From Microvelia longipes (taxonomy: Eukaryota > Arthropoda > Insecta > Hemiptera > Veliidae): a stretch of 64,000 nt of DNA. Shown here one piece after another: positions 1 through 16,267 of the stretch. The notes below the pieces were generated by a model. The model was given only the letters and a program-made list of their open reading frames with translations, made no database searches and was not told the origin of the DNA. The stretch lies in the NCBI GenBank assembly GCA_018340805.1, contig JACMZG010001911.1:38443309-38507308 (forward strand), read 5' to 3'. Position numbers and translations under genes: made by a program. Each line of letters opens with the position of its first letter. Position 1 is the first letter of the stretch.

Positions 1-660
1 TTTACTAGATGGCTGGAGATGCCCTGTGGCAGAAATCAAAGGCGAAACGATTGCAAGGCTTTTTATTTTAATTGAATTAGTCAATTTAGCGCTCCCACTC
101 AAATTACGACTGATCAAGGCAGGCAGTTCGGGTCTACTCTGTTAAAAAAACTTGCAGAATTAAGATCTACTGCTTACCATCCACAAGCGAATGGACTTCC
201 ATAGTCGAACGATGGCATAGATGTTTAAAAGCCGCTGTAAAATCACACGCTACTGAGCCTTGGGTTAAAAATTTTCTAACAGTCCTTATAGGACTTCGAT
301 CAGCATTAAAAGACGATATTACGGCGTCTCCAGCAGAGTTTGTATATGGCACACCACTAAGGCTACCGGCATATTTTTTCGATAAATGTGATATGGAGGT
401 GGTTAATGGAGATGAATTCCTTGAAAACCTTAGGAAAACTATGAGAGAATTGCGACCAGTAAAAACAAAGATCAAGCGAAATGGCCAAGTATTCGTAAGC
501 AAAGATCTGAAAACCTGTACCCACGTTTTCTGAAAAAACTATGCTGTTCGTGGTCTGCTGGAACTTCTTTACCATGGTCCATACGAAGTGCTACACCGAC
601 AGGACCTTATATTAACCTTGAAGTGCTCATGGTTAATATTAACGCTAAGCCTTGAAACGT
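1..660 (+). mobile_element. Degenerate Gypsy-type LTR retrotransposon, integrase end of pol
   Basis: Conceptual translation in shifting plus-strand frames gives integrase core motifs: ITTDQGRQFG near 105-135, YHPQANG near 176-198, VERWHR near 203-220, then FVYGTPLRLP near 339-370 and a C-terminal HGPYEVLHRQ-like stretch near 575-605. These are typical of metazoan Gypsy pol. Frameshifts and stops (for example around 198 and 530) show it is dead. The 5' part lies outside the window and no LTR is visible. Minus-strand open frames here are shadows. Confidence 0.85.
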
Positions 661-1249
661 TTTAATCGACAGTCTGAAGCCTACCTGAAGTGTTGCAGGT
701 ATCGCAGATGCTGAAAGAGGAGTGTCAAGATGGACAATTTTACTTTCAGTTTTTATTTAATAATAATTGTTCTTTTTTCTTAGTTTTCAAAAATATACTT
801 ATTCGTATTTCTTCAATCTAAGAACTTGCACAAGCACATAGTTAGTTATAAAGCAAACAGCGGATAACACAAAGAATATATGCGATATATATTAATTACA
901 AATTCTTTAAATTTTTACTTAATTAAAGACAAAATAGAGGAAAAACATTTCATATTTACGTGAAATTGTAATTATTATGAAAATCAAAAAATGACGTGAC
1001 CAATGTACAGTTATGGTACCAAGCTACCCAGGGATGATAAGAGCTGTTGTAACCTCCGTCTTAGTATTAGTCTCTGTGTTCTCTATGAAACTCCAGCGAA
1101 TCTCCTAAAAAATATTGCTTTATGTGTGTCTGCTTATTGGTGGCCCCATTACAGCATATATAGGTCCGAAGTTTCTATATGCTCTTGTTATCGAGATATT
1201 TGGCTACTCCAAAACACTAACAATATACGGGAAGCAAAAACAATTGGTT
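661..1249. other. No gene seen; AT-rich spacer
   Basis: An 84-codon plus-strand open frame at 1003-1257 has no recognisable domain and runs into a repeat. I see nothing else supportable. Confidence 0.4.
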
Positions 1250-1379
1250 TATTCTAACCTTAACTCAGCCTTAAAGGAGGTTTCATGAGGTTAAATAGAG
1301 CCCCATATACCCCTAAATGATTTTTCTGGCCTCTCAACGAAGAAAGATATGCTATTTCCTCTAGTAAAATATGTCAATG
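1250..1379 (-). repeat. Truncated copy of a MITE family (see 41147-41484)
   Basis: Read on the minus strand it matches the inner part of the MITE at 41147-41484 and 21844-22155. Shared blocks include the part ending in AAACCTCC and the part with GAGAGGCC. It is shorter and more diverged than those copies. Confidence 0.55.
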
Positions 1380-1604
1380 CAATCACCATGACTTAAGCTG
1401 ATTAAGCTACATAAGCAGTTAATTTACAAGTTATTATTTTTATAAGCAATCAATATAATTAAGAGCAGTTGTGTTCACTAATTAAATTGTTAGAACAGAT
1501 GTTTTAAGTTTAATTACAATTAAAATTATCATTTAATTAATTTTTAATAATGTTTCTTGAAGATGATATCATTTAATTGCCCAGCTAATCTATGTGAGGA
1601 TAAG

Positions 1605-1640
1605 TATAAAACCCTTGCACTACGACTTTTATTCATTTGC
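1605..1640 (+). promoter_or_regulatory. TATA box and initiator of the terpene synthase gene
   Basis: TATAAAA lies at 1605-1611 and an initiator-like TTCATTTG at 1632-1639. The roughly 30-base spacing is that of an insect RNA polymerase II core promoter. It predicts a 5'UTR of about 120 bases before the ATG at 1758. Seen by eye; not tested. Confidence 0.55.
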
Positions 1641-1757
1641 ACAAAAATCTAGTGTATACTTAGTGTGTAGCCAGCAAAGAGTGGTATATTTTTATTTCTC
1701 TTGTAACAATATTTGGATTACCTGAATTGAAACTTATATAGTATTCATTTGATTAAA

Positions 1758-2636
1758 ATGGCTGAAGACATTAGTTTTAACAAGTTTAATGTAACTCATA
1801 TCAGCGAAGATGTAAAAAGTTCTCCGTTTAAAATGGAAGTACTTCGAAGATGCCAGGATTTGGTTAACACATACAAGTTAGATATAAAACCAGATGAGTA
1901 TGTAGACTTCTGTTCGTTATGTTTCTCACTTTTACCAGAAGAAGAATTTTATACTGTTTGTGGAATACTTGTGCTGATATGGCATTTGGACGATAATATA
2001 GACGACCCGAGAAAAGATTTAAACAATAGATATGGACTGATAGAAAGTGTATGTTCGGTTTTAAAAAGTGATAAAGTCGAGCCGGATACCTCTGAAGCGG
2101 ATTTATTACAAATATTGTTAGGTCGAATCAAATTTGATTCCTTTAAAACACATTTTATGGAAATGTTCAAAACTGGTATTAAAAATTTTCAAAATCAGTT
2201 CAATATTAAAAGTATCGACAGCCGGACATTTGAACAAATTTTAGAAATGAGATTAGATGAAAGTGCAGATTTTACTATGTTACTCTTATTTCTTGATAAA
2301 AGTAATTATAAAGTTTACAAAAAATATTTGGAGTCGGGACTTTGCAAAAATGCCTGGGATTTGGCGATCAAAAATGCAACCATACTCAACGATATTTTTT
2401 TAGTGAAAAAAGATAGAATGTCAGGAACTGAACTTAATGTAGTGTTTTACTGGATGAAAATTTATAATACAACTGAGGAAGCAGCTATTGACGATCTGTT
2501 GACTCTCGCCAGAGAATATTTTATGAAATTAATAAACATAAGAGGAGATGAAATACAGAACGAGATTTTGGATAAGTTAATACTGTGGTGCAAGGGTCAT
2601 AATAAATGGATCATAACTACACCCAGATATAAGTGA
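1758..2636 (+). CDS. Microbial-type class I terpene synthase-like protein
   Basis: An intronless frame encodes 292 residues. The ATG at 1758 is chosen because the only upstream in-frame option is a TTG at 1749. Class I terpene synthases ionise prenyl diphosphates with bound Mg2+ and cyclise the cation. Landmarks, by residue: aspartate-rich motif HLDDNIDD (D78, D79, D82, D83); R165, exactly 46 residues before the second motif, as expected for the pyrophosphate-sensor Arg; the NSE-like motif NDIFLVKKD at 211-219; and the terminal RY pair (R290-Y291) 79 residues after it. This spacing is that of bacterial, fungal and coral enzymes, not of the isoprenyl-diphosphate-synthase-like enzymes most insects use. 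There is no signal or transit peptide, so it is probably cytosolic. Oddities: the NSE serine is Leu215 and the final Glu is Asp219. The product is unknown. Family assignment is firm; activity is not. Confidence 0.88.
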   Translation: MAEDISFNKFNVTHISEDVKSSPFKMEVLRRCQDLVNTYKLDIKPDEYVDFCSLCFSLLPEEEFYTVCGILVLIWHLDDNIDDPRKDLNNRYGLIESVCSVLKSDKVEPDTSEADLLQILLGRIKFDSFKTHFMEMFKTGIKNFQNQFNIKSIDSRTFEQILEMRLDESADFTMLLLFLDKSNYKVYKKYLESGLCKNAWDLAIKNATILNDIFLVKKDRMSGTELNVVFYWMKIYNTTEEAAIDDLLTLAREYFMKLINIRGDEIQNEILDKLILWCKGHNKWIITTPRYK

Positions 2637-2693
2637 AGTAAACAATCACTATTTTTGCCCAAAAATATACTTATCTCACAAGACAGGATTAGA

Positions 2694-2775
2694 AATAAAT
2701 CAAATTTAATTTTATTTGTATTCTTTGTGTTTTTTTAAAACTGTAATACAAATTAATGAAAAATAAATGAATAAA
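2694..2775 (+). terminator. Polyadenylation signals of the terpene synthase gene
   Basis: Three AATAAA hexamers occur at 2694-2699, 2762-2767 and 2770-2775, 58-139 bases after the stop. This is a normal eukaryotic 3' end and supports a transcribed animal gene rather than bacterial contamination. Confidence 0.5.
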
Positions 2776-3599
2776 TATTAATTTTAAAAAATCAGAATAT
2801 CATTTACAAAGGATTACAGTCTGGTAGAAATTTACTTGAGCAATTAACAAATAATTAATAAATTAAAATTTACTTTAAAAAATAATAAAAGAAATTGGGT
2901 GCAGGTATTTTGGAACTATTCCCCACAATATAGGGTTCGATACGTTCACTTACACTACTTTAGAATTGCTTCTCGTCTCCTCAAGACGCAGAAAAGATGG
3001 TGGAAAAATTCAAACACATACCACGAGGAAAAAATAGAAAGGACTCGCTGAGTCATTCATATGTTGCTGGCAATTAGGAAAATCGGAATTAGGGAAAACC
3101 GTTTGCGCACGATTTTCAACCAAAGGGAGCAATATGGAAAAGTTCGACAGATTTCCCATCCTTTTGGGCAATTTGGTCTAAACAAACTTAATACTTTTAA
3201 TACTTTTATATTAGTTTTTTAGATGGCAAGGAATTACAAACAACAACTTGGGTCCAAACCTAAGTACGATCGTATACTATTCTGCCCAAGGATAATAATA
3301 TAATCTTTATAATATAATTTAATATTTATAATCTTTTAATAAAGATGATGACGCGTTTCACTGAATTTTGACCCCATTAACGTATTATGAGATAGAGAAC
3401 AATAAAGGTAAGTTTGGCTTACCTCGCGTAGGGAGGTAACACCTAAAGGCGCGAAACTTAGGTTATAATATACGTCGATTTCAACATATATTAACAGTTT
3501 AGAAAAAATAAAATATTTAAATAACCACCTTAATATTTTTCATAATAATATTAAGACACGAGGTGGTAAAAAGCAAAATTAAACAAATAGCCTTTTGTA
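2776..3599. other. Gene-free spacer with a decayed repeat tail
   Basis: Positions 2895-2970 resemble, in minus orientation and very degenerate, the conserved tail of the 5S-bearing composite element described at 53250-54460. Nothing else is recognised. Confidence 0.35.
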
Positions 3600-4239
3600 T
3601 CTTTGCTGCTTAGAGGCTACGCAGCGTTGTCAATAGAGGCGCTGCGCGTTCCCCGCAGCTCTCCATGGCCAGTAAAACTTTTTTCCACCACTTGTTGCAT
3701 AAATAACTAGTTTCAATATGTATAATTTATTTACTTACATTTAAGTATAAGAAACTTTAAACAAAATTAATAAAGCCTCTTCTTTAGAAGTCTTATTTTT
3801 GTTAATTTAGCACCTTGTTAAAATAAGTTTTATTTAATTTGTGTAATTTGACTTTAAATTTCAATTTGTAGACTTGGTAATGCTCCGATGAAAATATAGT
3901 TTTCATTATAATTTTTTTTTTAATTATAGAGGTTCGAAATTAATAATCTACAAATAACTAGGAAATATATTTATTGTGCGATACATAAACGTCTGTTTAT
4001 GCATATTTATTCACGGACTGAATTGTTTTAGATTGCTAATATCGCTGTTAATTAGGGTTATTATACTGTAAACACTGTTAATTTGTATGCGTCAGTGTTA
4101 AGTTGCTTCTTTCATTCTGTTTCTGCGTTAGTTTGTTGTGTCGATATATTGTGTTAATATATTGATTGATTAATCCTATTGATATAGTGTGTTAATTTGT
4201 AGCGAACACTGTTATACTTCGTTGCTACGTTGTTCTTTA
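3600..4239. repeat. Upstream block of tandem duplication unit A
   Basis: This block is homologous to 11690-12000 and 19770-20000. All three share a TTGTTGCATAAATAA-like start, a stretch ending in TTTGTAGACTTGGTAATGCT (3870-3889 here), and a following AATATAG. It shows that the receptor duplication includes about 0.8-1 kb of 5' flank. Confidence 0.6.
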
Positions 4240-4523
4240 TAATTTTTACTTTTCCACATTTATACCGTAGGTAAATAGGAAAAGTTTTGTGCTTGCAAAA
4301 AATCCAAAACCGGGATATCACCGGAATTATCCGTTTTAGGTATTTTTAAGACCTCCTGAGTGGTTTTTATACAAAGTTGTCTGTCTGTATGTGTGTGTGT
4401 TGTTATTGTAGCTCCTAGTGTATTTATGCAAGAGAGTTGAAACTTTATACAAAAATCGTTCTACCAGAATAGTTGTGCAATTCAGAAAATATTTTTTTAC
4501 GATGTCATTAACCCGCAGTAATG
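4240..4523 (+). repeat. 5' part of the 5S-bearing composite element
   Basis: It starts with the family's terminal hairpin (CATTTATACCGTAGGTA), followed by AAACCGGGATATCACCGGAA, the GTCTGTCTGT block and CATTAACCCGCAGTAATGA. It stops exactly where the sequence becomes identical to the OR-C upstream region. Confidence 0.7.
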
Positions 4524-4679
4524 ATTAACGCAGTTATTGTGTTAGTTTGTTGTTCTTATTGTTTATTGACGCTTAATCTTTGCTAGTTTGCAGTTCTTTT
4601 AATAATTTTTTTTATTTTCTTTTAATTATTGATTATTTCTGTTATTTTGTCTGATAACTATTCAAATACACGTTAGATC
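4524..4679 (+). promoter_or_regulatory. Proximal upstream region of OR-A, identical to that of OR-C
   Basis: These 156 bases match 20420-20575 with no difference that I can see, and the identity continues 146 bases into exon 1. The tract presumably holds the 5'UTR and core promoter. No clear TATA box is seen. Confidence 0.45.
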
Positions 4680-10556
<5,877 letters not shown>

Positions 10557-11689
10557 ACAATCAAGATGTTGTTTTAGCATAAATCCATTAACTTTGGTTT
10601 GGATCCATTAAGTAGTTTTAGAGTTATAAGCAACCAATACTTTCAACTTATTGTTTGTATATTTAGATAAATTAAAAGTTTCACAAGAAGAATAAGTAAT
10701 TGGCTTTCTACTTCACCTTACCACTTTCTAAATTAAAAAATAAGGGACTGGGTACCTCGGAACTTTTCCTTATCACATCGGATTTGCTACGCTCATCCTC
10801 CCAACTTGTTTGACATGATATTTAAATATAGTGTTTCACCCTTGTTAGCATACTGTCCCAGACAGACTAGACAAAAACAGCTCCTACGGTGCCAGAGCGA
10901 GCTAAGCACCACAAAGGGGAGGACTTCGATGTAGCTCATAGCTATTCTAAAACGATTGGAACAGAATTCAGCTTTATAAGACCATTTTAAGTAGCGCAAT
11001 TGGAAAATAACTTAATTATTCCGTCATCACCAAGAGACAGCTTTTACTATACAGAGGGCGAAAGATAATTAGTCAACGCTGCATATTTCTTGTAGTACAT
11101 ATGCACATGTAGCTCATCTAATGTAGGCTGCTAAGGTAGCAACAGACCAAACGCCATATTTATTTTTATTTTTGAAATTCTTTATGGAGCTAAAACATTC
11201 TATTTGCCATTGTGAAAAACAAATATATATGTAATAATATATGTTTTTCCCAAATGTTACACACAAAGATTGCCACAAGAGTAAATTAAGAAAATGTTAA
11301 ATTAAACCATATTACCGCTAATGGTTTTAAAACGTAAAATTGCCCGTGTGGAGAAACGAACGGAAATCTAACAGTATATGCTTTGCGTATATGTATTGCT
11401 TTCTACATAATATTAGCTTTCGCATCATCTCTAAAAAGAAATAACTTACTTTATAGGCAAGTATTTCATTCTATGCATATTACTACTATAACTCTAAATT
11501 TGGTGGTAAAATACTATATTTAGCAAATTTCCTTTGAAAAAATTAAATGCTTATAGGATATTTATATCCTTATATAATTAAACATATTATATATTGAACA
11601 GTAAGAACAATCTTAAGAAAAGAAAAGAATAACACAAATAAATAAAAATTGTTAATGTATTTTACAAATATATAACGCGGATATATATA
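10557..11689. other. 3' flank of OR-A; no gene seen
   Basis: Positions 10688-10735 match the 3' flanks of copies B (16741-) and C (28565-), marking the downstream side of the duplication unit. Positions 10738-10800 are a minus-strand tail of the composite element (GGTACCTCGGAACTTTTCC). The rest is unrecognised. Confidence 0.45.
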
Positions 11690-12722
11690 TAGGATACGCA
11701 GCCGCAACGCAGCTTTCCTGTGGCCTATAAAACTTGTATGCCCCTTGTTGAATAAGTAAATATTTTAATTATATACTTAAAGTTATATAAACTTACTTTA
11801 TTAAGTGTAATAAAGTTCCAATAAAATTAATAAGACTCGTTATTACTCGATAAGTTTAATTATTTATAAAAGTAGACCGTTGTCAAAAAAGTAATATATA
11901 ATTTGTTAAATTTAACTTTTTAATTGCATTTGTAGACTTTTTAATGCTCTTATGATAATATAGGGTTAGATACAGTGTCATGGATAACGTTAATAGCTTT
12001 TATATATTTTACAGAAGTTCATATAAATTATACAAACTATAATTGATAATGTATAAATTATATATTGCTATGTAAAGAAAGCCTATTAAATTATATTTAT
12101 TAATAAAATTTTAAAATGCCAACTTAGCTTTCACTTGTTTTAGATTTTATAATAGAGGTGAACCGCCGAGAGTTAATATTGGGAGCGCGAATTCTAAATG
12201 TCTGATAAAATTTATCATAAAAATACTTATATTGTTTGGCTAATAAATTTATATGTTTATAAATTTTTAGCTATATCTAATAAATTTTCGATATCTAGTG
12301 AATATTTGACTTTTTGGCTGAATTTAGGATTTTTTAAAAAAATGTTTAAGTTTGTTTGCTAATAACGCTGTTAATTTGTGTTAATATATTATAAAACTGT
12401 TTATTTGTTATTAATTTGTGATAATATATTATAAAAACTGTTTATTTGTTATTAAAGTGTGTTAGTTTATTGTTTTCTTTGTTAAATTATGTTAAAGTGA
12501 ACGCAGTTATTTTTCTTATCATTATTGACTCTACTATAGAGTTAATTTGTTATTATAGCTGTAATATTGCGTTATTAACGCTGTTACTGTGTTAGTTTGT
12601 TGTCCTCGTTGTTTATTCACGCTGTTGTACTTAGTTAGTTTTTTTGTTCTTTTAGAAAATTCTTATTCTTATAGAGTTATTTCTGTTATTTTGTCTGAAA
12701 CTTTTCAAATACACGTTAGATC
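11690..12722. repeat. Upstream block of tandem duplication unit B
   Basis: Homologous to 3600-4680 and 19770-20575, including TTTGTAGACTTTTTAATGCT near 11930 and the shared CAAATACACGTTAGATC just before the ATG. The proximal 150 bases are more diverged than between A and C. Confidence 0.6.
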
Positions 12723-14689
12723 ATGAAAATTTTAAAATCATTAGTAACTCAAAAATATGATCCACCTCTAAGAACACTTAAAATATTTATGAACATTCTC
12801 GGTTACACCAATAATACATTTGACTCTTTAAGAAAGTACAAACTTATATGGCACCATATTTCATTCTGCTTCATTCTTTTCATAAGCGCTTACAACATTA
12901 CTTCTGATAAGTATGATATGCTATACAGCATATTTTTCTTTAACTTTTATTTACAAGCATACATAATGTACAATTATCTGTATTATACTATAAACAGTAC
13001 TGCATTATTTGTGAATGAATGTGATACAATTTGGAAAGATTACCAAGGATCAGGTATTGGTAATTGGATACTTAAAGTTGATACCAAAAAAGAAAAGCAG
13101 ATGAATAATATAATGGTTTTTATGGTCGTGTATATATCATTAGAATTATTTTTAACCGCATTTCACTTAATTTATCCAAATTTATTGAGTTTCTCAGGAG
13201 TGCCATTGTCCTTACTTCTTGAAAACAATTATTTTTTATTCATTGGATTGGCGTTATTCTTTATGTTTTCATGGTCAGTTTCAGCCACCGTTTTCCTAAC
13301 CTTTTGTTTAATGATAGCTTATCATTATAACGTAAGATTGCTAGTTGATATTATTGGATATAAAATGTCACAAATAAAGGAGCATTGCAAGAGTGTTAAT
13401 AAAGACTGCATTAATTATGCATTTATAGAAGGTAATCTTAAGAGCTGCATAAAATTTCACATTTCTATAATAAGGTAATCTTTTTATACATTAATTTTAA
13501 AAAATATAATAGTAGCATGAAAACACAAAGAACCACTGTATTTATCATTGAAACCTCTTTTAAAAAAACGTATTTTTTGCATAGATGTAGATTATAATGG
13601 ATAGATGACTATAATCTATAATTTATCCTATACCTATAGATAAATATAGTGGTCTTTGTAAAACTCATTCAAGACATCCTTCGTTTGTTTGTTGTTTTCC
13701 TTCCTTTGCTTAATATCTAATAAAAGATATAAAAGTACGTGTAGCTACTAAAAGGAAAAAAGGCCTGGATAAAAATACAATTTAGTTCAATTATAATGGG
13801 TATTTATTTTAAAATTAACATTGGATCATCAAGTTTGTTATCTTACTTGTTTTTAAATCATATTAATTACCTTTTACCCATGTGGCGTTACATAACTATT
13901 TTTATTTCGCGAAATTCTATTTTATTCCCCAAAACGGCGGCTAATTTTCATAAAGACAAAATTTAATTTTTATAAAAACATAACCAAATTTGATATGCGC
14001 CATATTGAAACCTGCAGAATTCAGTAGTGAACAACGGAGTTTCTAAATAAACTATGAACAATCTGAAAATGCTAAATTCGTAAGCATGTGTTACTGAGCA
14101 TGTGTTCAAAATTTTAAGTCTCTATAAAAAATAGTGACGAAGCAAATTAGGTGCTACTCGTACCACGAAAAGAGGCGCAGGCATAGCCTTGAAAGGTTCA
14201 ACTACTACTGATAAGAGTTCTGATTATTGTTTATAAAGTGATCTGACGAATGCTTTACAAGATATATATTTGTCCTAGACCTAACATATATGAATTTAGT
14301 AGGAATTGGTATATTCAGGTTGAGCCAAATATTTCTTACCGATAACTTATAAGATCTGACAACTAATCTAAGATCTTATTACTGTATTATAAATTACAGT
14401 TACGAGATCATATGACTTTCGAATTACAGAATGGTAAGCTGTCTCAACAATACAATCAGTTTTATAAGTGCTTCAGTCTTATTTGGATCGACAGTGAATT
14501 GTTGTTTGTGTCTCTGGCAGCTTGCTGAGGTAAGTCATTTATAATTTAATAAAACCTACCATTATTATCTTGGGAACTTATCTCAATTTTCATCATTCGA
14601 CGGTAATACAATCGTTGGATGTCAATTTTTTAATTAAAATATTAGTATAGACTAATCTAGAAGGAGTTGTTTACGTAGAATGTATGATC

Positions 14690-14815
14690 AACATGGCGGT
14701 AGCGCGAGCCAAGCGAATGGTCATTGGTAATAGAAACGTAAGCTATACACACAACAGGATGACACAGGTTTTGGCATTTGCGGATGATGCAGATCTTTTT
14801 GTATCGGAACAAAAT
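14690..14815 (+). mobile_element. LINE reverse transcriptase fossil, OR-B intron 2 (first part)
   Basis: Translation gives an RT palm segment ending VLAFADDADLF, containing the catalytic FADD box. The second part of the same fossil lies at 15395-15600, split by a composite repeat. Confidence 0.75.
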
Positions 14816-14839
14816 TTGGTCTACTTATTTATTCAGTAA

Positions 14840-15390
14840 AGGTATACATACACTTGTGTACCAAATTTCAACTTTATTCAATTAATTATTTTCCACATTT
14901 TACCATGTTTTTAAAAAAACATGGTAAAATTGACTTTTTTTAAAGTATTTAAGTCATTCGCTAAAAATTTAACTAATTATGCTGATAATGAGATGAAACT
15001 TAGCTTATATGTTTGACTTAAGGTTAAAAATATACATGTAACTCTTCAATCCAATCGAAACATTATTCCGTTTTTTCCGCGAGTCATTATTGCGGGTTAA
15101 TAACGCCATAAAAATATTTTATGGATAGCTCAACTACAGCTCATTTTTGTATAAAGTTTTTCTTTCTTCTAGCATAAACAGTGAATTTCAACTCTTTATA
15201 CTCTAGGAGCTACGATGATAATAGTAATATATACACACACTCACATACAAACAGACAACTTTGTGACAGCTACTTAGAAGGACTTATAAACACCTGAAAC
15301 GAATAATTTAGGTGACATCCAGGTTTCGGATTATTTTACACAATAATTTTCCTTTATACTTAGGGTATAAATAAGGAAAAGTTCAAATGT
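14840..15390 (-). repeat. Composite element, 5' part, inserted into the LINE fossil
   Basis: On the minus strand it reads from the terminal hairpin near 15385 (TAAGTATAAAGGAAAA) through the CAGACA-rich block near 15250 to the ATTAACCCGCAATAATGACT block near 15100. The 5S-like part is missing. It is shared with copy C at 23040-23385, so the insertion predates the B/C duplication. Confidence 0.65.
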
Positions 15391-15394
15391 ATGT

Positions 15395-15600
15395 CTAGTT
15401 GCCTTGTGCTGCATTTGAGATGGAAAAACAGATTATATGTTTTCGTCCAGGAGAGGCAATAAATGGGTAGATCAAATGCGCAGGACCAAATGAAGGAGAT
15501 CAGTTTGAGCAGGTTAAGGAGTATAAATATCTATAAGTTCCTTGATAATGGGTTCAGAAAGAGATAAATGCGAGGATTGCAGCTGCTTGTCGTGTGTTTT
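15395..15600 (+). mobile_element. LINE reverse transcriptase fossil, OR-B intron 2 (second part)
   Basis: Frames give QFEQVKEYKYL, then INARIAAACRVF, the RT thumb pattern of many insect LINEs. The matching C copy starts near 24160. Confidence 0.65.
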
Positions 15601-15859
15601 AGGGCACTATTTATTGAAAGTAACTATTTGTTGAAGGTATATCAAATAATTATTTTATCCTACTGGGATGAGACAGCTCAAGCTGCTTTTCTATGGACCG
15701 TCTACAAAGCTTACCAGGCATTCGTGCAGGAGAGCTTTACCGCTATATTGCTAATCTATTCAAGGCAGGATTACGCCAACGTTGCTCACATATACATTAC
15801 ATTAGACATCACATCACACATTACATACACGTTACACATTACATACACATTACACATTG

Positions 15860-16062
15860 CATATACATTACATATACATTATATATACATTACATATACA
15901 TTACATATACATTACATATACATTACATATACATTACATATACATTACATATACATTACATATACATTACATATACATTACATATACATTACATATACAT
16001 TACATATACATTACATATACAATACATATACATTACATATACACTACATTATACATTACACA
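15860..16062. repeat. Minisatellite with 11-bp unit in OR-B intron 2
   Basis: About 18 units of ATTACATATAC in tandem, preceded by related imperfect units from 15800. The unit length is not a multiple of 3 and contains no stop in any forward frame, so long overlapping open frames arise. They are not genes. Copy C lacks the array at the same site (about 24380). Confidence 0.95.
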
Positions 16063-16267
16063 TATACATTAGATTAATAAGAGTTTTTAGTAACTAATAA
16101 CTTGTTAATAAATCCTGTAACAATAATGGTGCTTTAGTGAAGTTATCCAATACATGTTGTTTTATCTCTAGACAAAAGAAATGAAGTATGATTTGATAGG
16201 CAACGCACTATTTATATACATCTGGCCTTCTATAATTGCCTGGTTCTGTTCAGAAATCGAAGATACT

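Larger units (their letters stand above)
12723..16267 (+). pseudogene. Odorant receptor tandem copy B, exons 1-3 only
   Basis: Exons 12723-13474 (752 bases), 14430-14529 (100) and 16172-16267 (96) are open, with intact splice sites and the same phases as copies A and C. They would encode the first five to six membrane segments. No exon 4 (MAVFDSGWYYL) or exon 5 (MQGVYS) can be found before the next copy starts at 20576. The sequence after exon 3 aligns to OR-C only up to about 16590, then jumps to the post-exon-5 flank near 16741. A deletion therefore removed exons 4-5. Exon 1 shows no stop, with one-codon indels (NNT near residue 30; HCKS for HCEEC) that keep the frame. Either it is a recent pseudogene, or its transcript splices on to OR-C exons 4-5 at 27760. 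Confidence 0.7.

Noticed and set aside
1003..1257. An 84-codon plus-strand frame near the terpene synthase
   Set aside because: No domain, low-complexity context, runs into a MITE scrap.
1758..2636. Calling the terpene synthase a typical insect IDS-like enzyme
   Set aside because: It lacks a second DDxxD motif; the NSE-like motif, the Arg 46 residues before it and the terminal RY pair fit the microbial class instead.
15568..16097. Long overlapping plus-strand open frames rich in Tyr, Ile, Thr and His
   Set aside because: They are translations of an 11-bp tandem repeat; the array is absent from the paralogous site in copy C.
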